Shown here piece by piece: positions 18,316 to 27,334 of a DNA stretch of 64,000 bases. The position numbers and the translations under genes were made by a program. Where the stretch lies: the NCBI RefSeq assembly GCF_011762025.1, contig NZ_JAASQR010000004.1:124001-188000 (forward strand). Direction: 5' to 3'. Every line of letters begins with the position of its first letter. The stretch's first letter is position 1. The DNA comes from Sphingobium vermicomposti (GTDB taxonomy: Bacteria > Pseudomonadota > Alphaproteobacteria > Sphingomonadales > Sphingomonadaceae). Under the pieces are notes generated by a model that was not told where the DNA came from, made no database searches, and saw only the letters and a list, made by a program, of their open reading frames with translations.

Positions 18316-19158
18316 TTAGCGGCTTTTTTCCCAAGCCGCTCGATTTGCTGCAGCAAAGTCGGCGAAGGATCGCGCCGGCTGGCCCGTGATCGCGCCTACT
18401 TCATCGGTGACCTGTTCCTCGGACCCGTTCGCGATCTCGCCATCGACCGCCGCCAGGCCTTGCGCATATTCAGCCGGCATGCCCGCAGCCTCGAACCGAT
18501 CGGCGAGCGCGTCGACGCTGAGCTCGTGATATTCGACGGGGCGACCACTGGCCTGCGCGATCAGCCTCGCGACCTCGTGATAATCGATGGCTTCCGGGCC
18601 GGTCAGGATGACGTCGCGGTTCTTGAGCGCGGTGCCGGTCAGCGCCTCCACGGCGACGCGCGCGATATCCTCGGCGTCGATGAATCCAACGCGGCCCCTG
18701 CCGGTGGCCGAATAAATCTTCCCTTCCTCTTCGATCGAGGCCGAGTGGGGATATTCCAGAAAGTTCTGCATGAACCATGTCGGGCGCAGCGCCGTCCAGT
18801 TCGGCGCATGATCGATCAGCCACTGATGGGCTGCCCCCATCATCGGACCGCCGGGCGGGGTTGACGTGGCGCTGAGCAGCACGAGCGGCCCGACTCCGAC
18901 CGCCACCGCGCGCTCCATGAAGGGACGCATTCCCTCCAGAATCTCAAGCGTATCGGATGGCGCGACCATGTAGATCGCCGTGGTTCCTTCCAGCGCCGCG
19001 TCGAACGTGCTGGCATCGTTCCAATCGAACCGGATCTGGTCGGCACCCTGGGGCGTGCGGCTGGCGACCCGAGCCGCTATGCCCCGAGCGGCCAGATGTT
19101 GGGCCACATAGCGCCCGGTCTTGCCGGTGCCGCCCGTCACGAGGATCTGATCACGCAT
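18316..19158 (-). CDS. NmrA-like NAD(P)-binding protein (NmrA1)
   Basis: A 280-residue atypical short-chain dehydrogenase. The N-terminal glycine motif ILVTGGTGKTGRYVAQHL binds NAD(P); central segments ALRPTWFMQNF and GFIDAEDIARVAVEAL are typical of NmrA/azoreductase-like proteins, which either reduce quinones or small molecules or sense the redox state of the cofactor. ATG 19158 is taken; a TTG at 19164 is nearer to the AGGAG site and cannot be excluded. First gene of an operon with the SnoaL-like protein and TetR1. A second member (NmrA2, 20383-21264) similarly precedes TetR2, so the NmrA/TetR pairing is repeated. Confidence 0.82.
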   Translation of the reverse strand: MRDQILVTGGTGKTGRYVAQHLAARGIAARVASRTPQGADQIRFDWNDASTFDAALEGTTAIYMVAPSDTLEILEGMRPFMERAVAVGVGPLVLLSATSTPPGGPMMGAAHQWLIDHAPNWTALRPTWFMQNFLEYPHSASIEEEGKIYSATGRGRVGFIDAEDIARVAVEALTGTALKNRDVILTGPEAIDYHEVARLIAQASGRPVEYHELSVDALADRFEAAGMPAEYAQGLAAVDGEIANGSEEQVTDEVGAITGQPARSFADFAAANRAAWEKSR

Positions 19159-19575
19159 AATCAAAAATGCTCCTTGATATTGTCAAGCGGAGAGAAGTGC
19201 CGGACGCGTCCATTGCGCCCCTGTATTTCGATGCCAACCGACAGCATAACTGATCGCCTGCGCTCGGCCTCATATGGTGTCACTTTCCTAAGCCTGAATG
19301 TTGATACATTCAACTTTTATGTCAGGCTTTTTTCGTGCCATTCTAACAGGCGTGGGAAATCTGGAATATGGCGGTTTTCCAACAACATGCTGCAGCAATG
19401 AAAGCCTGCGAGTGGCCGCTCAACCCAAAGGACCGACTATGAGCGTGGAAGGCAAGCATATGGCAGATCAGCTTGGCCGACGCTTGCAACGCATGGCTGG
19501 GCAGCGAACCGGCGGCAGTGGATGGGTGCTTTAGACGGGCCGATCCACCTTGGATGGATATAGGTCCGGCCAGAA
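19159..19575. other. Intergenic region upstream of NmrA1 operon
   Basis: 417 bases between TetR2 and NmrA1, both on the minus strand. No gene is supported; a short plus-strand frame from 19440 to 19534 (about 31 codons) matches nothing I recognise. The region holds the operator-like repeat at 19295-19314. Confidence 0.5.
19295..19314. promoter_or_regulatory. Candidate operator of the NmrA1-SnoaL-TetR1 operon
   Basis: Two overlapping inverted repeats occur here: TGAATGT-TGAT-ACATTCA (19295-19312) and GTTGA-TACAT-TCAAC (19300-19314). They lie about 140 bases upstream of NmrA1. TetR proteins bind repeats of this size and commonly control their own operon, so TetR1 is the natural candidate; this is inference. 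Confidence 0.45.
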
Positions 19576-20289
19576 CTAAATATTCTGGGGAACCAGTGGC
19601 GTCGCTCTATCTGTCACGCCAAGGCTGTGGAAGGGAGACAGCGCTGATATGACTTCGGGCGTGATGGTTTTCACTAGATGGATCAGGTTGGCGACGGCTA
19701 TGTTCGTAATCTGTGGCATTTGAGATGCCCAGGGCTTTTCATATCCTGCAAATGCAATCATGCCCTTGGTTGAGCCGTAGATGTAAAGCGCAACGATGCC
19801 AGCATCCTCTGGCCCCAAACGTGGATTTGTCTTCATGACAAATTCTGTAATGAGGGTCTGAACATAGCGGTCCAACGCTTCAACCCGACCGGCGACAAAT
19901 TCATTGTTGTTCGCCATCGCCCAAAGTTCCGTGTAAAGGCGCGTGGCATTCTTTGTGCGGATGTAATTGAGCATGAAGACGATCAATTCGGCCAGCACGA
20001 CTTCTGGCAAAATTCCGGGTTTGCGCATGACGCCATCAATCTGATCTTCGCCGGTCGTCAGTATTTCCTCAACCAGCACTTGGACGATCATTTCCTTGCG
20101 GGGAAAGTGGTGGTTGACATGTCCAACCTTCAAACCGCACTGGGTGGCTATACGCTGGAGCGTAAAGGCACTCGCACCCTCTTCCACCAGCACATGCTTG
20201 GCCGCTTTGAGGATCGCATCGACGGTGTCGGCACCACGGGCATAGATGCCGGGCCGCACCCGTGCCGTCGTGGTACGAATCTTTGTCAT
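19576..20289 (-). CDS. TetR-family regulator (TetR2)
   Basis: A 237-residue TetR regulator: the helix-turn-helix covers DTVDAILKAAKHVLVEEGASAF and IATQCGLKVGHVNHHFPRKEMI (about residues 20-68), followed by a long helical effector domain. ATG 20289 has GGAGGAACC immediately upstream. It is the third gene of the minus-strand run PhyH1-NmrA2-TetR2, whose promoter contains the TTGG-N6-CCAA repeat at 22260-22273. The same repeat stands in the promoters of the carboxylic acid reductase operon and TonB receptor 2, making TetR2 the best candidate for its binding protein. It is paralogous to TetR1. Confidence 0.9.
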   Translation of the reverse strand: MTKIRTTTARVRPGIYARGADTVDAILKAAKHVLVEEGASAFTLQRIATQCGLKVGHVNHHFPRKEMIVQVLVEEILTTGEDQIDGVMRKPGILPEVVLAELIVFMLNYIRTKNATRLYTELWAMANNNEFVAGRVEALDRYVQTLITEFVMKTNPRLGPEDAGIVALYIYGSTKGMIAFAGYEKPWASQMPQITNIAVANLIHLVKTITPEVISALSPFHSLGVTDRATPLVPQNI

Positions 20290-20382
20290 GGTTCCTCCAT
20301 CAGCAAATGCATTTCGATCGATTGACCGACGTGCCGTCGTGGGCAAATAGCAAAGCTGGCAACGCCCGTGAAGTCGTCGCAG

Positions 20383-21264
20383 CTAGGGCAGGGGCGTCGT
20401 GGTTATCTCGGCCCCATCGCCTAAGGCACTTGAGAGACCTTCTATGAATGAAGTGGGCCGTCGGCCCGACAGCCGTTCGACATCCCCGGTGACTATGTCG
20501 AATGCACCGGTTAGGCATTTTTGCTTCGTGTCGATGACCACGTCGAGATATGCCTCGGGATATCCCGCGGCGATCAGGCGGCCGCTAAGATGCTCCATGG
20601 TGGCCGTTTCAAATCTGACAGCTATTCCTGCAATGCGCGAGATCGCTTCCGCGCGTTCCGACCCGGACACTGAGTGCGGACCGGTGGCGTTATAGGTCGC
20701 CCCGGCGTGTCCGTGGCCGACCAGGAGGCCCGCCGCCGCAGCGGCGACATCGTCTCGGGATACAAATGCGATGCGGCTTTCGCCCAGTTCGGTGAGAGTT
20801 CCCTCGCGCAAGCAAAGGCGGGATTCCTGAGCGAATGACTCGACGAAATAGTTCACCCGCAGGATCGTCCAGCAGGGCGCGGTCGTGACCAACCGCTGTT
20901 CGCCAAGCCATCCGGCAGCGCCAACGCTCGGTCTCGTTTCCTGACGCGCTCCGACGTCGGACATGAGTATGATCTGTCCGACGCCGACACTGACGGCGGC
21001 ATCGACGGCAGCGACGATCTGACGGCATCGCGCGGCCCAGTCCGGGTCTGAACCGGGAATGATGAACAATCGATCAAGGCCGGCATATGCCAGTTCCAGG
21101 CTGGCCGGATCATCATAGTCGCCACGGCGGCATTCGATTTGCGTTTCAAGCCTATTAGGGGTGCGGGAAATGCCGACAATCTTCGCGTCGGCAGCTTGGG
21201 CTTTCAAGAAGCCAAGCACCGCCTTGCCTAACTGACCGGTCGCGCCGCTTACGCCTATCTTCAT
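20383..21264 (-). CDS. NmrA-like NAD(P)-binding protein (NmrA2)
   Basis: A 293-residue NmrA/quinone-oxidoreductase-2-like protein. The N-terminal MKIGVSGATGQLGKAVLGFL is a Rossmann glycine motif; ISRTPNRLE probably contacts the cofactor phosphate, and WTILRVNYFVESFA and IAFVSRDDVAAAAAGLL are typical family segments. The start at 21264 follows GGGGAGG. It lies 102 bases after PhyH1 and 93 before TetR2 on the same strand, and shares family and context with NmrA1. It may reduce a pathway intermediate or act as a cofactor sensor. Confidence 0.82.
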   Translation of the reverse strand: MKIGVSGATGQLGKAVLGFLKAQAADAKIVGISRTPNRLETQIECRRGDYDDPASLELAYAGLDRLFIIPGSDPDWAARCRQIVAAVDAAVSVGVGQIILMSDVGARQETRPSVGAAGWLGEQRLVTTAPCWTILRVNYFVESFAQESRLCLREGTLTELGESRIAFVSRDDVAAAAAGLLVGHGHAGATYNATGPHSVSGSERAEAISRIAGIAVRFETATMEHLSGRLIAAGYPEAYLDVVIDTKQKCLTGAFDIVTGDVERLSGRRPTSFIEGLSSALGDGAEITTTPLP

Positions 21265-21366
21265 GCGAACCTCCCCCCGATCATTTCCGGCCCGGCTACG
21301 AAGTCATGCAATGAGGTTTGGCGCGAAGCCGTGGGCCTTAAAGCCCACGGCGCGTTGGGCATGTAG

Positions 21367-22161
21367 TCAGGCGTCTTCGAAAAGAGCAGCCAGGGGATCG
21401 GTCTGTCCGCCAGCATGGCCAACGCCATAGATGGTTTCGTAGCCCATGAGTTTGAGAAGATCTTCGGGCAGCGTGCGCGCAGTCTTGGGAGGGCAGGCGA
21501 TAAATTGATTTTCTTCCTGACGGAGCCAATTGACAGTGAAGTTGAACGATTGCGCCCTCCGCGGGCCGGTCGACACGTTGGAGCCGCCGCCATGCCAAAT
21601 CTTGGCAGAGAAGATTATGACCGAACCCTTGGTCATTTCAGCAGGCACAGTGGCGTCGCCCGAATGATCAACCAGTGGGTTCTTGTGGCTGCCGGGCACA
21701 ATCCGAGTGGCGCCGTTCTCTTCCGTAAAGTCCGTCAGGGCCCAAATCACATTATACGCGACTTCATAATCGGGCGGGAATGGGAAGTTTCCGAAAGCCA
21801 GTTCATCCCGGTGGAGGGGCTGCGCTTCCGCCCCCGGATCGAGCGTGATCATATCCGTAACCGCAAGCTGGATACCCGGCGCGTGGGAAAGCAGGGATTT
21901 GACAAGGCCAAGCATGAGTGGATGCCTTACCAGGTCCCGTGCAACCGGTGACCGTGCCATCAGACGCCCGGTGCGCCTCGTCTTGTAACCCCAGGGGCGC
22001 TCGCCCACGGGGGACTGCTCGACATAGGGCTGCATCTCAGCGACCAGCTGGTCGATGATCTCATGCGACGCGAGATTGTCGATGATGACGTGGCCATGTT
22101 CGCGAACCACGGCCTCCGCTTCTGCGATGCTCGCGGTATTGGGAAGGTGCTGGATGCTCAT
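21367..22161 (-). CDS. Phytanoyl-CoA dioxygenase family protein (PhyH1, subgroup A)
   Basis: A 264-residue non-heme iron, 2-oxoglutarate-dependent dioxygenase. Iron ligands visible are His117 and Asp119 (LHRDELAF) and His190 (IWHGGG), and Arg201/202 is placed to bind 2-oxoglutarate. ATG 22161 is chosen over the earlier ATGs at 22179 and 22170 because its N-terminus, MSIQHLPNTA, aligns with paralogs PhyH3 and PhyH5, and AAGGA lies 10 bases upstream. Members hydroxylate lipids, small organic acids or secondary metabolites. It is first in the PhyH1-NmrA2-TetR2 operon and divergent from the carboxylic acid reductase operon. Confidence 0.9.
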   Translation of the reverse strand: MSIQHLPNTASIAEAEAVVREHGHVIIDNLASHEIIDQLVAEMQPYVEQSPVGERPWGYKTRRTGRLMARSPVARDLVRHPLMLGLVKSLLSHAPGIQLAVTDMITLDPGAEAQPLHRDELAFGNFPFPPDYEVAYNVIWALTDFTEENGATRIVPGSHKNPLVDHSGDATVPAEMTKGSVIIFSAKIWHGGGSNVSTGPRRAQSFNFTVNWLRQEENQFIACPPKTARTLPEDLLKLMGYETIYGVGHAGGQTDPLAALFEDA

Positions 22162-22254
22162 GGTAGACATGTCCTTCATGTGAGCGGCAGGCTTGAGCCG
22201 CGCTAGCTAAATTCGTCGGCAATCGCTCGACAGGATCAACCGAGCTTACCGTTC

Positions 22255-22283
22255 AATTATTGGTGACCGCCAAGTTTTGTCAA
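22255..22283 (-). promoter_or_regulatory. Promoter-operator of the PhyH1 operon (site 3)
   Basis: Read on the minus strand: TTGACA (22283-22278), then AAAC, then TTGG-CGGTCA-CCAA (22273-22260), with an AT-rich AATAAT-like -10 at 22261-22256. The inverted repeat fills the spacer between -35 and -10, the classic position for a repressor. Layout and spacing match the sites at 22356 and 28729. Confidence 0.65.
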
Positions 22284-22355
22284 CGCTAATTTTGCGCTGC
22301 TTCGCGACGCCCTGACCGACTGGCGGGAGACGAGCCAGAGCCGCTGAAATTATTG

Positions 22356-22386
22356 TTGACAAACCTTGGTGATTACCAAATATCTA
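22356..22386 (+). promoter_or_regulatory. Promoter-operator of the carboxylic acid reductase operon (site 1)
   Basis: TTGACA at 22356-22361 is followed by AACC and the inverted repeat TTGG-TGATTA-CCAA at 22366-22379, then an AT-rich AATATCTA -10 region. The first 14 bases, TTGACAAACCTTGG, are identical to site 2 at 28729. The gene starts at 22643, so the transcript would have a leader of roughly 250 bases without another gene. Confidence 0.7.
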
Positions 22387-22642
22387 AGCAACGGCCCAGC
22401 ATCGTTGTCTTGTGAGGGTGCCTGCGGGCCGGGATATGGCTGCCCGGCTAGGTTAAGTTGGCGCCGAAATGTCATTTATAGAAAAGCGCTGACTGGGCGC
22501 GCGGACGTTCGACCAGTTTTTTTCTCGCCGACGATTTCGGCGATGACCTGCGCGACACAGTGATCTGATCGAGATTTCGCCGAAGATTATCGTTGGTCGA
22601 AGTCTCCTGAATATAAAAATGCTATTGGTTAGGAGATCCAAA

Positions 22643-25600
22643 ATGGATGGAACCGAAACGGTTGATCGCTCACAATATACGATATCCATGGATGATTATC
22701 CTGAGCATGTGGCATCCCAACTGCATAAATTGATGGAAACCGACAGTCAGTTCGCGGCGGCGGCGCCCGATCCGGCAATCAGTTTGGCGAAGAGAACTCG
22801 CGGTCTGGGGATTGCCCAGGTCGTTTCCCTTTGCATGGAAGGCTATGGCGACCGGCCTGCTCTGGCGGAGCGGGCGGCACAGCTGACGACGGACCCGGAA
22901 ACCGGGCGGGTCAGCCGCGAACTGCTGAAGCGTTATGACATGATCAGTTATCGGGAACTGTGGAAGCGCGCATCCAATCTGGCCAGTTTTTGGCATCATG
23001 ATGCGGATCAGCCGCTTTTGGCCGATGATATTATGTGCATCCTCTCATTCGGCGGCATCGACTTCGTGACGGTCGACCTCGCGTCGATTTATACCGGCGC
23101 AGTTGTCGTTCCTCTTCAGGCCAATGCAGCAATTCAGCAGACCCAGGCGATCTTTAACGAGGTAGCTCCGCAGTGGTTCGCAGTGAGCATCGAATATCTC
23201 AATACGGCCGTTGAGTTGATCGTCAGCGGGCATCATCCTCGCGGACTCGTCGTCTTCGACTACCATCCTGAGGTCGACGACGAGCGCGAACGGTTTGAAG
23301 TCGCGCAGGCGAAGTTGGCTGCGGCGGGCCTTGGACATGTGATGGCGACGCTTGAAACGCTCCTCGCCCGCGGGGAAGCTCTGCCCAAGGCTCCGGTGTT
23401 CGATCGCCCCGATACGGCTGAGCGGCTGTGCACGATCTACTATACTTCAGGGAGCACGGGTCTTCCGAAAGGCGCGATGCTGCCTGAGCGGATGGTCAAG
23501 CCATTGTGGCTCGTCGATTCACCGATGCCGATGATCAACCTGATGTATTTGCCGATGAATCACACATCAGGGCGAAGCATCCTCTTTTCGATTCTTGGCC
23601 AGGGCGGCACCGGATATTTCACCGGGAAGAAGGATCTGTCCGATCTTTTCGATGACATGCGCCTCAGCCGCCCGACATACATGATGCTGGTCCCGCGTGT
23701 CTGCGAAATGATCTATCAACAATATCAAGTTTCAGTTGAACGTGCGATCGCCGCTGGCACCGATCCAGAGACTGCCAAGCAGGAATTGCTGCGCGAAACG
23801 CGGGACACTGTGCTTGGCGGACGCCTGCTCGTCGCCTCCTTCGCATCGGCACCGCTTGCCGCCGACCTTCGCCAGTTTCTGGAGGAGTCGCTGGGCTTCA
23901 AGATGGGCAATAATTATGGCGCGACCGAAGTCGCCGCCGTGCTCGACGACAATCGAGTGCTGCGCCCGCCGGTGATCGATTACAAACTCGATGACGTTCC
24001 CGAGCTTGGCTATTTCAAGACGGACAAGCCTTATCCGCGTGGCGAACTGCGGGTGAAGACCTCCAGCATCATGCTGGGCTATTATAAGCGCCCCGACATC
24101 ACGGCTGAGGCTTTCGATGAGGAGGGCTATTACAAGACCGGGGATATCATGGCGGAGATCGCCCCGGATCGGCTGATCTACGTCGACCGGCGCAATAATG
24201 TGCTTAAGCTGGCCCAGGGTGAGTTCGTCGCCATCGCACGCCTGGAGGCGCTCTTCACCAATGGCGACCCCGTCATTCGCCAGGTTTATCTTTACGGCAC
24301 CAGCGATCGCGCCTTCCTTGTGGGGGTGTTCGTGCCGAACCAGGAAGCCCTTGAGCAAATGGGCATTGCGCAGGACGCCAGGGCGATCAAGGACGCGGTG
24401 CGCGAGGCGATCCAGAATGTGGCGCGCACCGAACATTTGCAGCCTTATGAAGTCCCCCGCGACTTCATCATCAAGCATGAGCCGTTCAGTGTGGAAAACG
24501 GCCTTCTGGCGGGCATTGGCAAATATCAGCGCCCGAAGTTCAAGGAGCGCTATGCAGAGGCGTTGGAAGGTCTGTACGATCGGATCGCCGCAAGCCAGAA
24601 TGAAGAGCTGGACACCCTCCGCCGGGAGGGACGCAACGCGCCTGTCCTGGAGACAATCGCCCGCGCCGTGCGGGCGACGCTGGGGCTGGAGCATGTCGAT
24701 CGGACGCGGCGCTTGAGCTTCTCGGACCTTGGCGGCGACTCTCTTTCCGCCCTGTCATTCTCGCTGCTGCTGGAGGAAATCTACTCTGTCGATGTCCCTG
24801 CATCGGTCATCAACAACCCCGCAGGCAGCCTGCAGGACCTTGAGCGTTATATCGAAAGAGCGCGCAGCGGTGCCTCCACCGCTCCGACCTTCGCCTCGGT
24901 GCATGGTCGCGACGCCAATGAGATACGTGCGAGCGATCTGACGCTCGACCGCTTCATCCCACAGTCCGTGCTTGATGCTGGCAGTAAAGCTCTGCCGCCC
25001 GCGACCGAGGTGCGGACCGTACTGCTGACCGGGGCCAACGGTTATCTTGGCCGGTTCCTGTGCCTGGAGTGGCTCGAACGGATGGCCGCCGTCGGCGGAC
25101 GGGTCGTGTGCATCGCTCGCGGTCAGGACGCAGCGTCTGCGCGTCGGCGTATCGCGGAAGTGTTCAGCAGCGATGCGGCCTTGAAGGTGCGCTTCGAACA
25201 GTTGGCCGATGGACATCTGGACGTTTTGGCGGGCGATATTGGCGAGCCACAGCTTGGTTTGAGTGAAGCCGACTGGACGCGACTGGGGGAGACGATTGAC
25301 CTTATCGTTCATCCCGCCGCGTTCGTGAACCATGTTCTGTCCTATCAGCAGCTTTTTGGTCCGAACGTCGTCGGCACCGCCGAAGTGATCCGCCTGGCGA
25401 TCACGCATAAGCTCAAGCGCATCAACTATGTCTCCACCGTCGCTGCCGCTTATCTGCCTGACGGAATCCTCAACGAGACCGATGACATACGCGTCAAAAC
25501 CCCCGTCCGCGGCCTTGTCGCGACAGGTTATGCGGATGGTTATGCCAACAGCAAATGGGCTGGCGAAGCATTGCTGCGTGACGCGCATGAGCGCTTCGGT

Positions 25601-26188
25601 CTGCCGGTGGCCATTTTCCGTTCCGACATGATCCTGGCTCACAGTCGATATGAGGGACAGTTGAATGTCCCCGACATGTTCACGCGCTTGCTATTGAGCA
25701 TCGTTCAGACCGGACTGGCTCCCAAGAGTTTTTATATCGGCGACAATGGACATTATCCGGGCCTGCCGGTCGATTTTACAGCCGAAGCCATCGCCACACT
25801 TGGCGCACAGGCCGTAAATGGCATCCAGACCTATCATGTCATCAATCCGCATAATGATGGCATCTCGCTCGACAGCTTTGTCGAATGGGCAATCGCGGCG
25901 GGATACCCGATCACCCGCATCGACGACTATGCCGATTGGTATGGCCGGTTCGCTACGGCGTTGCGGGGACTGCCCGAAGAACAAAGGCAGCATTCCTCGC
26001 TGCCGCTGCTGCACCAGCTCCAATATCAGATGCCTGCCCAATATGGGACCATGGTGTCGGCTGATCGGTTCCGGGCCGATGTCATTCGATACGAAGTTGG
26101 CGCGGTAAACGACATCCCTCCCCTGTCGAGAGAACTTATCGAAAAATATCTTTCCGACCTCAAGCGTCTTGGCCTTATTTCGGAGTAA
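22643..26188 (+). CDS. car: Carboxylic acid reductase (A-PCP-R)
   Basis: An 1181-residue three-domain enzyme that reduces carboxylic acids to aldehydes using ATP and NADPH. The adenylation domain has YYTSGSTGLPKGAML (about 266-280) and YKTGDIMAE. The carrier domain has LGGDSLSAL with the phosphopantetheine-accepting serine near 700. The reductase domain has LLTGANGYLGRF (about 795) and the catalytic YANSK near 966. Length and order match actinobacterial CARs (about 1170 residues). ATG 22643 has AGGAGA at 22631; the frame also reaches 22619. It needs a phosphopantetheinyl transferase, which is not in this window. The alcohol dehydrogenase 7 bases downstream would take the aldehyde on to an alcohol. 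Confidence 0.93.
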   Translation: MDGTETVDRSQYTISMDDYPEHVASQLHKLMETDSQFAAAAPDPAISLAKRTRGLGIAQVVSLCMEGYGDRPALAERAAQLTTDPETGRVSRELLKRYDMISYRELWKRASNLASFWHHDADQPLLADDIMCILSFGGIDFVTVDLASIYTGAVVVPLQANAAIQQTQAIFNEVAPQWFAVSIEYLNTAVELIVSGHHPRGLVVFDYHPEVDDERERFEVAQAKLAAAGLGHVMATLETLLARGEALPKAPVFDRPDTAERLCTIYYTSGSTGLPKGAMLPERMVKPLWLVDSPMPMINLMYLPMNHTSGRSILFSILGQGGTGYFTGKKDLSDLFDDMRLSRPTYMMLVPRVCEMIYQQYQVSVERAIAAGTDPETAKQELLRETRDTVLGGRLLVASFASAPLAADLRQFLEESLGFKMGNNYGATEVAAVLDDNRVLRPPVIDYKLDDVPELGYFKTDKPYPRGELRVKTSSIMLGYYKRPDITAEAFDEEGYYKTGDIMAEIAPDRLIYVDRRNNVLKLAQGEFVAIARLEALFTNGDPVIRQVYLYGTSDRAFLVGVFVPNQEALEQMGIAQDARAIKDAVREAIQNVARTEHLQPYEVPRDFIIKHEPFSVENGLLAGIGKYQRPKFKERYAEALEGLYDRIAASQNEELDTLRREGRNAPVLETIARAVRATLGLEHVDRTRRLSFSDLGGDSLSALSFSLLLEEIYSVDVPASVINNPAGSLQDLERYIERARSGASTAPTFASVHGRDANEIRASDLTLDRFIPQSVLDAGSKALPPATEVRTVLLTGANGYLGRFLCLEWLERMAAVGGRVVCIARGQDAASARRRIAEVFSSDAALKVRFEQLADGHLDVLAGDIGEPQLGLSEADWTRLGETIDLIVHPAAFVNHVLSYQQLFGPNVVGTAEVIRLAITHKLKRINYVSTVAAAYLPDGILNETDDIRVKTPVRGLVATGYADGYANSKWAGEALLRDAHERFGLPVAIFRSDMILAHSRYEGQLNVPDMFTRLLLSIVQTGLAPKSFYIGDNGHYPGLPVDFTAEAIATLGAQAVNGIQTYHVINPHNDGISLDSFVEWAIAAGYPITRIDDYADWYGRFATALRGLPEEQRQHSSLPLLHQLQYQMPAQYGTMVSADRFRADVIRYEVGAVNDIPPLSRELIEKYLSDLKRLGLISE

Positions 26189-26195
26189 TTGAACT

Positions 26196-27254
26196 ATGAC
26201 GACCATGACTAAGGGGTACGCGGCGCTTGCGAGCGACGGCGACCTGGAATTGTTTGATGTCCCCCGGCGCGATCTGCGACCGGACGATGTGTCGATCGAC
26301 ATTCTCTACTGCGGTGTATGCCATTCGGATTTGCATGAAGCCCGCAATGATTGGGGGTTTAGCAACTATCCGATGGTGCCGGGGCATGAAATCGTGGGCC
26401 GCGTACAGAGTGTCGGCAGCGGCGTTACGAGCTTCAAGCCGGGCGACCTCGTAGGTGTTGGCTGCTACGTCGATTCCTGCCGCGAGTGTCGGCCGTGCGA
26501 GATTGGCGAAGAGTCCTATTGCGAGAATTGGCCCACCGCGACCTATGGCAGTGTCGACCGGCATGACGGCATGCCGACTTATGGGGGCTATTCGAAACAC
26601 ATCGTCGTTTCGGACAAATTCGTTCTTCGCGTTCCGGCATCGCTCGATCTGAAGTCTGCTGGACCCCTGCTCTGCGCTGGCATCACGACCTACGCGCCCC
26701 TTCGTCACTGGAAGGTTGGCCCTGAGCACAAGGTCGCCGTCGCTGGCCTGGGGGGGCTTGGGCACCTGGCGCTCAAGTTCGCCAAGGCGATGGGCGCTGA
26801 GGTGACACTCTTCACGCGCAGCCCCGATAAAGCGGAGGAAGCCCGGCGTCTCGGCGCGGACCACATCGTGATCTCAACCGATGAAGCCCAGATGGCGGCC
26901 ACCGCCAACGCCTTTGATTTTGTCATCGACACGATCCCAAGCGCCCACGATCTCAATCCCTACATCACGAGTCTTCGGCTTGATGGCAAATTGATCCTCC
27001 TGGGAATGCTGGAACCCATCGATCCACCGCTTCACGGCGGGCTTTTGATGCTGGGTCGCAAGGCCGTGGTCAGTTCCAACGTCGGCGGCATTCGTGAGAC
27101 CCAGGACATGCTCGATTTCTGCGCCGAACACGGCATCACCTGCGATGTCGAGATGATTGCGATGCAGGACATTAACGTGGCTTTTGAGCGGCTGCGTCGC
27201 GGGGACGTGCATTATCGTTTTGTCATCGACATGGCGACGCTTGGAGAAAAGTAG
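26196..27254 (+). CDS. Zinc-dependent alcohol dehydrogenase (cinnamyl-alcohol/YahK type)
   Basis: A 352-residue medium-chain dehydrogenase. Catalytic zinc ligands are Cys42 (CGVCHSD) and His64-Glu65 (PGHEIVG). The structural zinc site is the complete Cys95-x2-Cys98-x2-Cys101-x7-Cys109. The Rossmann motif GLGGLGHLALKFAKAMGA follows near 180, and the following TRSPDKAEEARRLGAD suggests NADPH preference. It starts 7 bases after the carboxylic acid reductase and is almost certainly cotranscribed, so it likely reduces that enzyme's aldehyde product, or works in reverse on an imported alcohol. Confidence 0.92.
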   Translation: MTTMTKGYAALASDGDLELFDVPRRDLRPDDVSIDILYCGVCHSDLHEARNDWGFSNYPMVPGHEIVGRVQSVGSGVTSFKPGDLVGVGCYVDSCRECRPCEIGEESYCENWPTATYGSVDRHDGMPTYGGYSKHIVVSDKFVLRVPASLDLKSAGPLLCAGITTYAPLRHWKVGPEHKVAVAGLGGLGHLALKFAKAMGAEVTLFTRSPDKAEEARRLGADHIVISTDEAQMAATANAFDFVIDTIPSAHDLNPYITSLRLDGKLILLGMLEPIDPPLHGGLLMLGRKAVVSSNVGGIRETQDMLDFCAEHGITCDVEMIAMQDINVAFERLRRGDVHYRFVIDMATLGEK

Positions 27255-27334
27255 CGGAGGAAACTGCGCGACGGGCCGGTGATCGCGCCGCGATCACCCT
27301 CTACCCTCACATATAGCAGCTTGGGCGTGATCGG

